This document shows positions 48,840 to 56,546 of a stretch of 64,000 nucleotides of DNA, piece by piece. A program made the position numbers and the translations under genes. Every line of letters begins with the position of its first letter. The stretch's first letter is position 1. Origin of the DNA: DATGKR01 sp035294565 (GTDB lineage: Bacteria > Actinomycetota > Acidimicrobiia > Acidimicrobiales > Palsa-688); NCBI GenBank assembly GCA_035294565.1, contig DATGKR010000128.1, forward strand, positions 1 through 64,000. The letters run 5' to 3'. The notes under the pieces were generated by a model. It was not told the DNA's origin. It saw only the letters and a list, made by a program, of their open reading frames with translations, and ran no database searches.

Positions 48840-49522
48840 TCAAGTTCGAAACCGTTACCAAGTCCTACAAGGGCACCACAGTCGCTCTCAGGGACGTAAC
48901 CGTCGACATCCAAAAGGGTGAGTTCGTCTTCCTGGTGGGGCCGTCCGGCTCGGGGAAGTCCACCTTCTTGCGCCTCGTCACCAAGGAGGAGCAGGCGGAC
49001 ACCGGGCAGGTGTGGGTGGCCGGCAAGGAGGTCGGCTCGCTGTCGGCGTGGAAGGTTCCATACCTGCGGCGCAACATCGGGTGCGTTTTCCAGGATTTCC
49101 GGCTCTTGCCGACCAAGTCCGTCTACGAGAACGTTGCCTTCGCCCTCGAGGTCATCGGCCGCCCTCGCCACGTCATCCGCTCGCAGGTGCCGCAGATCCT
49201 CGACCTGGTCGGCCTTGGCAAGAAATTGTCCAACCTCCCTCACGAGCTGTCCGGCGGGGAGCAGCAGCGGGTTGCCATAGCGCGCGCGTTCGTCAACCGG
49301 CCGCTCATCCTGCTGGCCGACGAGCCCACGGGAAACCTGGACCCGACGACCACGGCCGGCATCATGCGCCTGCTCGATCGGATCAACCGGACGGGCACTA
49401 CGGTCGTCATGGCCACCCACGACAACACGATCGTCGACTCGATGCGCCGGCGGGTCATCGAGCTCGACCGGGGTACGGTCATTCGCGACCAGGCCCGGGG
49501 TGTCTACGGGATGGGGGCGTAG
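48836..49522 (+). CDS. ftsE: Cell-division ABC transporter ATPase FtsE
   Basis: 228 residues. Walker [11 protein letters not shown]-loop [19 protein letters not shown] signature LSGGEQQR, Walker [14 protein letters not shown], and H-loop THD. With FtsX it couples cytoplasmic ATP hydrolysis to activation of a periplasmic or cell-wall hydrolase at the septum (RipC in mycobacteria). ftsX follows after two bases. Confidence 0.97.
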   Translation: MIKFETVTKSYKGTTVALRDVTVDIQKGEFVFLVGPSGSGKSTFLRLVTKEEQADTGQVWVAGKEVGSLSAWKVPYLRRNIGCVFQDFRLLPTKSVYENVAFALEVIGRPRHVIRSQVPQILDLVGLGKKLSNLPHELSGGEQQRVAIARAFVNRPLILLADEPTGNLDPTTTAGIMRLLDRINRTGTTVVMATHDNTIVDSMRRRVIELDRGTVIRDQARGVYGMGA

Positions 49523-49524
49523 GC

Positions 49525-50412
49525 GTGAGCCTCTCCAGCGCTTACGTCGCACGCGAGACGGCGGGCAACCTGCGCCGCAACCTGCTCATGACCTTTGCGG
49601 CGATCGTGACCATGGCCGTGTCGCTCACCGCTCTTGGGGCGGTGCTCGTCATGCGCCAAGCGATCGCCAAGGCCTCCGTGCAGTGGCGGGGCGGCGTCGA
49701 GATGGCCATCTTCTTGAACCCGTCGGTGTCGGCCACCGAGACGAGCGCCATCAGGGCGGAGTTGTCGTCGACCCCCGGCGTCAAGACCTTCCACTACGTC
49801 GACAAGCCGCATGCATACCAGGAGTTCAAGGAGATCTTCGGCGGCAACAACGACATCGTCAGCGTCCTCAACGTTTCCGACATGCCGCCGTCGTTCAGGG
49901 TCGTGCCGACCAATGCCCAGGACATCGCCGAGCTCGGACGGCAGTTCCAGAACCAACCCGGCGTGTTGAAGGTCTCCTACGCCCAGCAGGAGATCGACGC
50001 GCTCCTAAACCAGTTCCACAGGTGGCGAACACTGGGCTTCGCCTTGGCCATCGGGGTTCTGGTGGGCGCGGTCGCGCTGATCGTCAACACCATCCAGCTG
50101 GCCATTTTCGCCCGGCGCCGGGAGGTGGCGGTGATGAAGCTGGTCGGCGCCACCAACTGGTTCATCCGGATTCCGTTCATGCTCGAAGGGTTCATCCACG
50201 GGATGGTCGGGGCGATCATCGCCTTCGGCCTCACCTACGTCCTGCGTGACTGGATCGCGTCGTTCCTGCCGGACCAGACGATCCTCGGCACCAACCAGCT
50301 GTTCGTCACCCCGCAGGAGGCCGTCTACACCGGCTTGGTCCTGCTCGCCGTCGGCGCCGCCGTCGGCGTGCTCGGGTCGGCTTTCGCCGTGCGCCGCTAC
50401 CTGTCCGTGTAG
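49525..50412 (+). CDS. ftsX: Cell-division permease FtsX
   Basis: 295 residues with four transmembrane helices: one near 22-44, an extracytoplasmic domain (about 45-170), and three near 175-195, 222-245 and 265-290. MacB/FtsX features: REVAVMKLVGATNWFIRIPFMLEG is the coupling region that contacts FtsE. The extracytoplasmic loop is the likely docking site for a hydrolase. The NlpC/P60 protein at 52.1 kb is a possible but unproven client. The GTG at 49525 follows the ftsE stop by two bases. Confidence 0.95.
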   Translation: MSLSSAYVARETAGNLRRNLLMTFAAIVTMAVSLTALGAVLVMRQAIAKASVQWRGGVEMAIFLNPSVSATETSAIRAELSSTPGVKTFHYVDKPHAYQEFKEIFGGNNDIVSVLNVSDMPPSFRVVPTNAQDIAELGRQFQNQPGVLKVSYAQQEIDALLNQFHRWRTLGFALAIGVLVGAVALIVNTIQLAIFARRREVAVMKLVGATNWFIRIPFMLEGFIHGMVGAIIAFGLTYVLRDWIASFLPDQTILGTNQLFVTPQEAVYTGLVLLAVGAAVGVLGSAFAVRRYLSV

Positions 50413-50562
50413 AGGATCGGCTCCGTATAGAGGTCGGCGGGGGAGCGGGCGACAGCTTCTCAGGCTCAGAACGCCTAGCGAATGCGCAGGGCTGGGTTCG
50501 CGCTCGGCGCGCAGCGCTCCAAGGATCGGTGTAACGCTTGCGGGGGGCTTCGTGGCCGGCGG

Positions 50563-50685
50563 ATTTGCCAAAGTGTCCAGAGCCCGATGCCGGGTCCGGG
50601 GCGAGTGGACAGTTAGGTCAAAATATTCGCCCTAAGTGTCCACTCGCCGGGTCCGTCGGGGCTTGGAGTGGACAGTTGGGGAAAT
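50563..50685. repeat. 123-bp double-palindrome element, copy B
   Basis: Same length, orientation and plan as copy A at 26970-27092. Left end ATTTGCCAAAGTGTCCA is identical; right end TGGACAGTTGGGGAAAT is slightly diverged. The central GGTCAAAATATTCGCCCTAA (50616-50635) is identical. The second hairpin has a 9-bp stem (TGTCCACTC/GAGTGGACA). The loops differ completely from copy A in sequence but not in total length. Also located between convergent genes. Confidence 0.85.
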
Positions 50686-50690
50686 CGCGC

Positions 50691-50767
50691 ATCGCCCCGT
50701 GCGGATGCCCGGCCCTGAGCCCGGGACCACCGCCGCTTGATGATCGCCCCGTGCCGATGCCCGGCCC
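50691..50767. repeat. 25-bp direct repeat, 52-bp spacing
   Basis: ATCGCCCCGTGCGGATGCCC and five following bases at 50691-50715 recur at 50743-50767 with one change (G to C). Non-coding; role unknown. Confidence 0.8.
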
Positions 50768-50808
50768 CACCGCCTGGACGTCGCCACGCCGGCTCGAATT
50801 GGGTCAGG

Positions 50809-51189
50809 TCAGTCCGCGTTGACCATCTGGTCGGCGGCGGCGGTGAAATAGTGGAGCATCTGCATCTCGTCGAGCGGCGCCAGGCCGCTGGCCCGGACCG
50901 CGTCGGACATGTGGCGCACCCACGCGTCCCTCTCGGCGGGGCCAATGGCGAAGGGAGCGTGACGCATCCTCAGCCGGGGCTGCCCCCGCGTGCGGTTGTA
51001 GTCGTCGGGGCCGCCCCAGAACTGGACGAGGAACAGAGCGAGATGGGCGCGTGCCGCTTCGAAGGCGGTCGGGTCGGAGGGGTAGACGGCGCGGAGCACC
51101 GGGTCCTCGGCGACAGCCCGGTAGAAGCGACGGGTCAGGTCCTCGAAGAAGGGCTGGCCGCCGACACGTTCGTAGAGTGAAGAGGGCAT
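50809..51189 (-). CDS. glbO: Truncated haemoglobin (group II-like)
   Basis: 126 residues with the 2-on-2 globin signature: LYERVGGQPFFEDLTRRFY at the N-terminus, VYPSD, LALFLVQFWGGPDDYN, proximal histidine in LRMRHAPFAIG, and the group II tryptophan in RDAWVRHM. Binds haem and oxygen; mycobacterial HbO supports oxygen metabolism or nitric-oxide defence. The ATG at 51189 is preferred to a GTG five codons upstream; TACTGT lies 13 bases before it. Confidence 0.92.
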   Translation of the reverse strand: MPSSLYERVGGQPFFEDLTRRFYRAVAEDPVLRAVYPSDPTAFEAARAHLALFLVQFWGGPDDYNRTRGQPRLRMRHAPFAIGPAERDAWVRHMSDAVRASGLAPLDEMQMLHYFTAAADQMVNAD

Positions 51190-51244
51190 CGTCGGCTGCT
51201 TCACAGTATCGGCGGCGCCTTGGGGAGGGCGGCGCCCTGCGTGT

Positions 51245-52051
51245 CTACCGACCGTGGACGTCCTCGGCTACGAAGGTGACCACACGCTGGCCGACGGCGA
51301 CGTGGCCGCCGGCAGAGACGACAGCTTCGCCAGAGGCGGGGACCTTCTCCCAGGCAGAGCCGCCGGGTTGGTAGACGTAGGTGGCTTCACCCGAGCCACG
51401 GTCGGCGACCACGAGGCGGTCCCCATCGAGGCGGACCGAGGCGTGGACCGGGGCCGCACCCGGGCCGTCCAGGCGCAGCGGGGCGGGGTCGGCGCAGTCA
51501 GGGGGGTCCGATCCGAGCAGGTAGCCGCGGTCCAGGACGTAAACAGCGCCTTTGTCGGTCACCAGCATCCCGGCCGCCTGGGGCTCCGGCGGCGACGGCA
51601 CCAGCACGAACCCGCCGCCGGGGACCACGCCTGCTTCCAAGTCCCACATGTCGTCGGGCGAAGGCGGCGGCGCGGTGGTTCCCGCCAGGCTCACCGTGAT
51701 GGACGGACGCGCCTCGAGCACGGCTCGCAGCCATCCTCGACCCACCTCAGGGGACACCCACGAGGCGCCGTCCCAGGCGTGGACGGCTCCGTGCAGCAGC
51801 GTGTCCCACCCCTGGGAGCAGGGCCCCACCACGGCGAAGGCCGCCCCCGGTTCGGGGTCGCCGCCTTCGAGAACTCCGATGAGATGATCGATCACCCGTC
51901 GGCCCGCCGTGGCCGACCCGGAGAGGTTGCGCGCCGACTGGACGAGGAAGCTGACCAGCGCCGGCGAAGCCGACGGTGCCGCCCATGCCGCCAGGTCGCC
52001 AGCGCGCACCACCGTGCCGAGGCCGGGGAGCACCTCGAGGCGCTCGATCAC
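51245..52051 (-). CDS. FHA-like domain protein
   Basis: 268 residues, cytoplasmic. The N-terminal 130 residues are of unknown type. The C-terminal half (about 165-265: VYVLDRGYLLGSDP ... VHASVRLDGDRLVVADRGSGEATYV ... VAVGQRVVTF) follows the order of FHA strands, but the usual SRxH and NGT residues are only partly kept, so phosphothreonine binding is uncertain. The GTG at 52051 is chosen because TAGCGT ends 7 bases upstream; longer frames would enter the divergent gene. Possibly a sensor for Ser/Thr kinase signalling; not proven. Confidence 0.6.
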   Translation of the reverse strand: MIERLEVLPGLGTVVRAGDLAAWAAPSASPALVSFLVQSARNLSGSATAGRRVIDHLIGVLEGGDPEPGAAFAVVGPCSQGWDTLLHGAVHAWDGASWVSPEVGRGWLRAVLEARPSITVSLAGTTAPPPSPDDMWDLEAGVVPGGGFVLVPSPPEPQAAGMLVTDKGAVYVLDRGYLLGSDPPDCADPAPLRLDGPGAAPVHASVRLDGDRLVVADRGSGEATYVYQPGGSAWEKVPASGEAVVSAGGHVAVGQRVVTFVAEDVHGR

Positions 52052-52058
52052 GCCTGAC

Positions 52059-52064
52059 ACGCTA
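52059..52064 (-). promoter_or_regulatory. -10 box of the FHA-like gene
   Basis: TAGCGT (complement of ACGCTA) lies 7 bases before the GTG at 52051. Confidence 0.5.
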
Positions 52065-52072
52065 ACGCAGTC

Positions 52073-52101
52073 TTGCCCATGAATACAGCATGAAATAAAA
52101 T
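52073..52101 (+). promoter_or_regulatory. Strong consensus promoter of the NlpC/P60 gene
   Basis: TTGCCC (52073-52078) and TAAAAT (52096-52101) are separated by exactly 17 bases; the ATG at 52110 lies 8 bases beyond the -10. The surrounding 40 bases are strikingly A-rich for this genome. Confidence 0.65.
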
Positions 52102-52109
52102 GAAAATCT

Positions 52110-53045
52110 ATGAAAGTGAGATGGTGGCTCGGGGCGTTGGCGCTGGCCGCGCTCGGGACCATGGCGGTCGCCGCGGGCGCCGCAGGCCTGGCGGGGGCGC
52201 TGACCGGGCCGTCGCCCGCCGCCCCGGCTACGCCCCCTGTCATGGAAGGTCTCTACGTCATGGCGGCGGCGACCTGTCCGGGGCTGGCATGGCAGCTTCT
52301 GGCCGGGATCGGCACGGTCGAATCCGACAACGGCACCTCCTTGCTGCCGGGCGTCCGCTCCGGGCGTAATCCCGCCGGGGCGGAAGGGCCGATGCAGTTC
52401 GAGCCGGCCACGTTCGCCCAATACGCCCTTCCCGTTCCGCCCGGCGGTGCGGATCCGCCAAGCCCCTACGACCCGACCGACGCCGTCTATGCCGCAGCGA
52501 GGATGCTCTGCGCCGACGGGGCGGCCGATCCGGGCGGGGTCGGCCGCGCGCTGTTCGACTACAACCATTCCGAGGCGTACGTGGCGGCTGTGGTCTCCGT
52601 GGCTGAGCGATTCGGCTATGGCAAGGAGGATCCGGGAGATGCGGCGGTCGCATACGCGTTGTCCCAGGTCGGGACGCCTTATCGCTGGGGCGCGGAAGCC
52701 CCAGGGGTCGCCTTCGACTGTTCGGGACTGGTGCAGGCCGCCTACGCCGCTGCGGGTGTGGCGCTGCCTCGCAGCGCCGAGGCCCAGTTCGACGCCGGGC
52801 CGGCCGTCCCCACCGCAGCGGCCCTCCAGCCGGGGGATCTGGTCTTTTTCGGGCCAGGGGTGGGCCTGCCCGCCTCGCACGTGGGGATTGTCGTCGACCC
52901 GGGGGGGTTGACCGGGGGGATGGGCCGAGACGGGTCGATGGTCGACGCTCCCCACCAGGGGGCGGCCGTCCGAGTGGAGCCGTTCCCGCTGGATCCCGGC
53001 GCCCGGTGGGGAGGGGAGATCTACCTGGGGGCGACCCGGCCGTGA
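52110..53045 (+). CDS. Exported bifunctional transglycosylase-like / NlpC-P60 peptidoglycan hydrolase
   Basis: 311 residues. Signal peptide about 1-30. A lytic-transglycosylase-like domain (about 50-165) has candidate catalytic Glu71 in GIGTVESDNG, GPMQFEPATFAQYA, and DYNHSEAYV. The C-terminal NlpC/P60 domain (about 175-305) has catalytic Cys204 in FDCSGLV and His257 in SHVGIVV, with His282 in DAPH. It would cut glycan strands and stem peptides. Such two-domain enzymes are common in actinobacterial mobile elements as well as housekeeping wall turnover; no other mobile genes are near. It is a plausible client of FtsEX. Confidence 0.85.
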   Translation: MKVRWWLGALALAALGTMAVAAGAAGLAGALTGPSPAAPATPPVMEGLYVMAAATCPGLAWQLLAGIGTVESDNGTSLLPGVRSGRNPAGAEGPMQFEPATFAQYALPVPPGGADPPSPYDPTDAVYAAARMLCADGAADPGGVGRALFDYNHSEAYVAAVVSVAERFGYGKEDPGDAAVAYALSQVGTPYRWGAEAPGVAFDCSGLVQAAYAAAGVALPRSAEAQFDAGPAVPTAAALQPGDLVFFGPGVGLPASHVGIVVDPGGLTGGMGRDGSMVDAPHQGAAVRVEPFPLDPGARWGGEIYLGATRP

Positions 53046-53066
53046 CGCTCCACTGGAGGCACGCTC

Positions 53067-53675
53067 TCAGCTGTTCAAGGACGCCACGATCCGCGAGGTG
53101 GTGGCCGGCGTGGAATGGACGACCAGCCAGATCTCGACTCCCTGGCGCGAGTCCCACGCGTCGACGACGGTCGCCGACCACCCGCCCGGCCGAACCGCCC
53201 GGTACTCGTACGCTGCCCCGGCGCCCGGGACGTCGATGGGCGTCGGCGGACCGAGGTGGAACGGCTCGGGGCGGGGCATCCCGAACGAGTCGAGCACCGC
53301 CGGGGGCTGCTCTGGAGCCGTCGGCGCCCGAGAGCGGAAGTCGAGGTGCTCGGCCGCCCAGCCTCCGGGGCCTGAGGTGTCGGTGTCGCCCGCTTGGTCG
53401 GTGTAGGCGGGGTTGTTCGACCAGGCGGAGGGGACCGCGTAGGAGAAGTAGCCGTCGTCGAGGGTCTTGTAGCCGGGGGGGGCGGCCGGGTGAGGTGCGC
53501 TCGGCTGGTTGGGCTGGGCGATCCCCGTGGCGATCAGAGCGCCGACGAGGATGGCGAGCGGCGACGAGAACAGGATGAACAGCCAGCCCCGGTTCCGCCT
53601 GCGCAAAGCGATCTCAGCCGGGGTGAGCTCCAGCCCACGGCGGCGCCCCCGGGCTAGCTCGAGCTCCTCGCCCAT
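53067..53675 (-). CDS. Membrane-anchored protein of unknown function
   Basis: 202 residues. A charged N-terminus (MGEELELARGRRRG) is followed by one transmembrane helix at about 31-52 (WLFILFSSPLAILVGALIATGI) and an extracytoplasmic domain with GYFSYAVPSAWSNN, GWAAEHLDFRS, and a final WDSRQGVEIWLVVHSTPATTSRIVASL, resembling PsbP/LpqN-like or DUF-type lipoprotein folds; no family is certain. No cysteines. Ninety-one bases upstream is an intrinsic terminator on the same strand, so it is transcribed separately from, or attenuated by, the RNA locus. Confidence 0.65.
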   Translation of the reverse strand: MGEELELARGRRRGLELTPAEIALRRRNRGWLFILFSSPLAILVGALIATGIAQPNQPSAPHPAAPPGYKTLDDGYFSYAVPSAWSNNPAYTDQAGDTDTSGPGGWAAEHLDFRSRAPTAPEQPPAVLDSFGMPRPEPFHLGPPTPIDVPGAGAAYEYRAVRPGGWSATVVDAWDSRQGVEIWLVVHSTPATTSRIVASLNS

Positions 53676-53766
53676 CAGGCAATCGTGTCACGCCGGCGGC
53701 CCTACCGGCACGCGCAGCCACCTCACCGCCGCTGGCCGGGGTGGAAAAGCCGCCGGCCGGGACGCG

Positions 53767-53809
53767 AAAAGCCGGCACAGGCACGCCCCGTCGGGCCTCC
53801 TGTGCCGGC
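53767..53809 (-). terminator. Intrinsic (rho-independent) terminator, minus strand
   Basis: On the minus strand GCCGGCACAGG (complement of 53799-53809) pairs with CCTGTGCCGGC (complement of 53771-53781), an 11-bp perfect stem, followed at once by TTTT. It is the clearest intrinsic terminator in the window. Confidence 0.85.
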
Positions 53810-54063
53810 CTCTCCCATGCTCGCCGCGACAACCGGCATGTCTCGCTAGTTTGGGACCGCCTCGTCCCGGGTCACGCCGCAACGCGACCCGGCCATAGGG
53901 CCGGTCAAATCCGAGCAGCCGACCACCGCGACGAACCTGCGACGGGCCCGCTATAGGAGCGGACCCCTTACCAGCGCGGCGGACCGTCCTCCTCGGACGA
54001 GCTCCATGTTCCCACGGTGCCCTCCTTTCCGTACGGGTCGGCGTTCAACCGACGCACCGGTCT
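53810..54063 (-). ncRNA. Candidate small transcript with 15-codon ORF
   Basis: Together with the terminator this forms a locus of about 297 nt on the minus strand between the AI-2E transporter stop and the next gene. It is rich in inverted repeats: GTCGG/CCGAC (54037-54053) ahead of the ORF, GACCGGCC/GGCCGG near 53890-53910, and GGGAC/GTCCC near 53856-53872. It may be a regulatory RNA, or the leader/attenuator of the gene at 53067-53675. It is not tmRNA or RNase P RNA by any motif I can see. Confidence 0.4.
53968..54015 (-). CDS. 15-residue peptide with strong Shine-Dalgarno
   Basis: GTG at 54015 reads MGTWSSSEEDGPPRW then TAA. AAGGAGGG precedes it with 5 bases between GGAGG and GTG, a far better ribosome site than most genes here have. 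It could be a leader peptide controlling the downstream terminator, or a small functional peptide. Two tryptophans in 15 residues are notable in passing but not enough to claim trp control. Confidence 0.4.
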   Translation of the reverse strand: MGTWSSSEEDGPPRW

Positions 54064-54069
54064 CCCCCC

Positions 54070-54098
54070 ATTGAAGATCCGGAAGATCAGCCTGTCAA
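54070..54098 (-). promoter_or_regulatory. Promoter of the small transcript
   Basis: Minus strand: perfect -35 TTGACA (complement of 54093-54098, overlapping the AI-2E stop codon), 17 bases, then TTCAAT (complement of 54070-54075). The -10 lacks the A at position 2, so strength is uncertain. Confidence 0.4.
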
Positions 54099-55297
54099 GG
54101 GCCGCTCGGTCGCGTGCGTTCGTGCGTGGTGTCGTGCGGCTCGGTGCCCGGGCCTGCGCCGTCGCCGTTCCCGCCGCTGACCAGCGGGTCGGCGGCCGTC
54201 GCCGGTGGGGGCGGTGGGGGTTCGGCCGCTGCGACGGGGGTGCCCCGCTGGACGGCCAGGGCGGCGCGCACCGCGCTGTTCAGGGTCGCCACCACCGGCA
54301 CGGCCACGAACGCGCCGACGATGCCGAACAGGATGGCCCCCGCTGCGAGCGACAGCACGATTGCCAGAGCATGGATCCGGACGTACCTGCCCACCACGAA
54401 CGGCTGGAGCAAGTGGCCCTCGATCTGGCTATCGAGCAGCAGGACCCCGACGACGATCAGCGCGGCCACCAAACCCTGGCTCAAACCTGCCACCGCTACT
54501 GCCAGGATTCCGGTGATGACCGCCCCGATGAGGGGGATGAAGCTCCCGAGGCCCACGAGCACGCCTATAGGGAAGGCGAGGGGGACGTGGAGCAGCGTCA
54601 GGGTGATCGTGATGACCACGCCGTGAAAAGTTGCAACCGTGAGCGTCCCCCGCACGTAGTAGCTGATCGTGTTCCACGCCGCCCGACCCGACGCGTCGGC
54701 GACCTTGCGCCCGGCGGGAGGGACGCCCTTCAACAGGAACGCCCAGATACGGTCGCCGTCGTAGACCAAGAAGATGATGCAGAACACCGCCAGCACCAGG
54801 CCGCTCAGCAGCGTGGCGACGGTCTTGCCGGTGGAGAGGGCGGTCGAAGCGATGGCCGAGCTGTTCTTCGTTATGTCGTGGCTTATCGTCTTCTGCAGGT
54901 TGTCGACCGTGGTCGGGTTCAGCTTCAGCGGTCCGGTCACCAGCCAGTGCTTCACGTGTGGAAGGAGGTTGTTGATCTCGTTGCCCAGCTGTGGCGCCTC
55001 TTCGGCGGCGCGTACGACCACGAGCGTGATGAGCCCGCCGAGCACGACGACCGCCACGAGCATCGTGAGCAGCGTGGCGGGCCCCCTCGGCAGGCCCCAC
55101 CGGCGGAGTCTGGCCGAAAGCGGCTGGAGGAGCGCCGTAACGAGCAACGCCACGAGGAAGGGGATGACCACGACGTGCAGCATCGAGAGCAGCCGCACCG
55201 AGAAGTAGATGAGGGCGCCGACGAGCAGCAGCCTCCAGGAGTACTCGGCGGCGACGCGCAGGACGGCGCCGGGGTACGACCGCTGGCCGTCGCTCAT
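54095..55297 (-). CDS. AI-2E/PerM family transporter
   Basis: 400 residues with 7-8 helices. Family features: N-terminal hydrophobic pair around LLLVGALIYFSVRLL and VVIPFLVALLVTALLQPL, a soluble middle domain (about 90-165), and the conserved C-terminal GLGSFIPLIGAVITGI, LLDSQIEGHLLQPFVVGR and VGAFVAVPVVATLNS. Transported substrate unknown; members include AI-2 exporters and sodium/proton antiporters. The tail is Pro/Gly-rich. The ATG at 55297 (MSDGQRS) is preferred to a GTG six codons earlier. No clear -10 box. Confidence 0.88.
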   Translation of the reverse strand: MSDGQRSYPGAVLRVAAEYSWRLLLVGALIYFSVRLLSMLHVVVIPFLVALLVTALLQPLSARLRRWGLPRGPATLLTMLVAVVVLGGLITLVVVRAAEEAPQLGNEINNLLPHVKHWLVTGPLKLNPTTVDNLQKTISHDITKNSSAIASTALSTGKTVATLLSGLVLAVFCIIFLVYDGDRIWAFLLKGVPPAGRKVADASGRAAWNTISYYVRGTLTVATFHGVVITITLTLLHVPLAFPIGVLVGLGSFIPLIGAVITGILAVAVAGLSQGLVAALIVVGVLLLDSQIEGHLLQPFVVGRYVRIHALAIVLSLAAGAILFGIVGAFVAVPVVATLNSAVRAALAVQRGTPVAAAEPPPPPPATAADPLVSGGNGDGAGPGTEPHDTTHERTRPSGP

Positions 55298-55330
55298 GAA
55301 CACAGACTGCCGCACTTTGCGCCGCGCAAA

Positions 55331-56545
55331 CTGAACATCCGGACAAAGACGGCCGCCGCGCTCGCCTCGCTCTTCGCTCTGGCAGGCTGCGGGGCGGTCA
55401 CCCCGGGGGCCACCGCGACCTCTGCCCCCTCAACGGCGAAACCCGCTCCGAGGCCGAGAGCGGCCAGCCCAACCAGTTCCAAGGAGGTTCCGACTGCGTG
55501 CACCAACGCCTCTGTCGTCTCCTCCTGGCCCCTGTCGCGGCGGGCCGCACAGTTGATAGCCGCCCCCGTCCTCGACGCCGACCCGGCGGCGATCCGGACG
55601 GCGGGCGAGCTCGGGGCGGGCGGGATCCTCCTCCTCGGCAGCGTGCCCCCTCCTTCCGTGCTGGCCTCCCGGCTCGGCGCCGCTGGCGAGTCACCGGCGC
55701 CGCTGGTGATGGCCGACGAGGAGGGCGGAGGCGTGCAGCGCCTGCTCCCCGACGTGCAGTCGATCCCCTGGCCCCGAGAGATGGCACGTACCATGACAAC
55801 AACAGCCGTTGCTGCCCTCGCCGCCGAGGTGGGAGCCCAGATGCGCCAGGCAGGGGTCGACGTCGACCTGGCGCCGGTGCTCGACGTCGACGGCGGCCTT
55901 GGGCCGAGCGCCACCGACCCTGACGGGTCACGCTCTTTCAGCGCCGACCCCCAGACCGCTGCCTCCTATGGGGTCGCGTTCATGCAGGGCCTGCAGCGCT
56001 CGGGCGTGCTTGCTGTCGTGAAGCACTTCCCGGGCCTCGGCGGTTCGTCGGGGAACACCGATTACGGGCCGGCGTCCACGGAGCCGTTCTCCTCGCTGGA
56101 AACGGGAGGCCTGGTTCCTTTCCGCCGGGCGTTCGCCGCCGGCGCCCGGGCGGTGATGGTCGCCAACGCGACGGTGCCGGGACTGTCCGCGGGCCCTGCT
56201 TCGCTGTCGCCGGCCGTCATCGGAGGGCTGCTGCGGTCCCAGCTCGGCTTCAGCGGCTTGGTCATCACCGACAGCCTCTCGGCGGGGGCTGTCGCCGAGG
56301 CCGGGTTCGGCGTCCCAGCGGCGGCCGCGGCGGCCGTGAGAGCAGGGGCGGACATGGTGCTGTTCGGCTCGACGTTGACACCGGCCGCGACCGCCGCTCT
56401 CGCGCCGGCGGCGATGGCGTCTACCTTGCGTGCTGCGGTAGCAGCGATTGACGGGGCCGTAGCCGACGGTTCAATCTCCTACAGCCGTCTCGATGCTGCC
56501 GTGGAGGAGGTGCTGGCTGCCAAGGGGGCCGACCTTTGTCCGTGA
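55331..56545 (+). CDS. Glycoside hydrolase family 3 lipoprotein
   Basis: About 404 residues. The N-terminus gives RTKTAAALASLFALAGC, a lipoprotein signal with lipobox LAGC. No ATG, GTG or TTG lies in frame for a long way upstream, so I mark a CTG at 55331; the true start is uncertain. The GH3 core: MADEEGGGVQRL, VDVDLAPVLDV, VVKHFPGLGG, and nucleophile aspartate in LVITDSLSAG. The NagZ-type HGxxxxDSH loop reads GLGGSSGNTDYGP, so the usual His general acid is absent. It resembles mycobacterial LpqI, a wall-recycling N-acetylglucosaminidase. Confidence 0.82.
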   Translation: MNIRTKTAAALASLFALAGCGAVTPGATATSAPSTAKPAPRPRAASPTSSKEVPTACTNASVVSSWPLSRRAAQLIAAPVLDADPAAIRTAGELGAGGILLLGSVPPPSVLASRLGAAGESPAPLVMADEEGGGVQRLLPDVQSIPWPREMARTMTTTAVAALAAEVGAQMRQAGVDVDLAPVLDVDGGLGPSATDPDGSRSFSADPQTAASYGVAFMQGLQRSGVLAVVKHFPGLGGSSGNTDYGPASTEPFSSLETGGLVPFRRAFAAGARAVMVANATVPGLSAGPASLSPAVIGGLLRSQLGFSGLVITDSLSAGAVAEAGFGVPAAAAAAVRAGADMVLFGSTLTPAATAALAPAAMASTLRAAVAAIDGAVADGSISYSRLDAAVEEVLAAKGADLCP

Positions 56546-56546
56546 G

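Larger units (their letters stand above)
50413..50808. other. Intergenic region between convergent ftsX and haemoglobin genes
   Basis: 396 bases without a credible gene. It contains the 123-bp element copy B (50563-50685) and a 25-bp imperfect direct repeat (50691-50767). The first 150 bases hold nothing I can identify; no U-run terminator is visible. Confidence 0.7.

Noticed and set aside
53767..54098. tmRNA, RNase P RNA or SRP RNA at the minus-strand locus.
   Set aside because: No tRNA-like ends, no ALAA-type tag, no GGAAG SRP loop and no conserved RNase P segments are visible.
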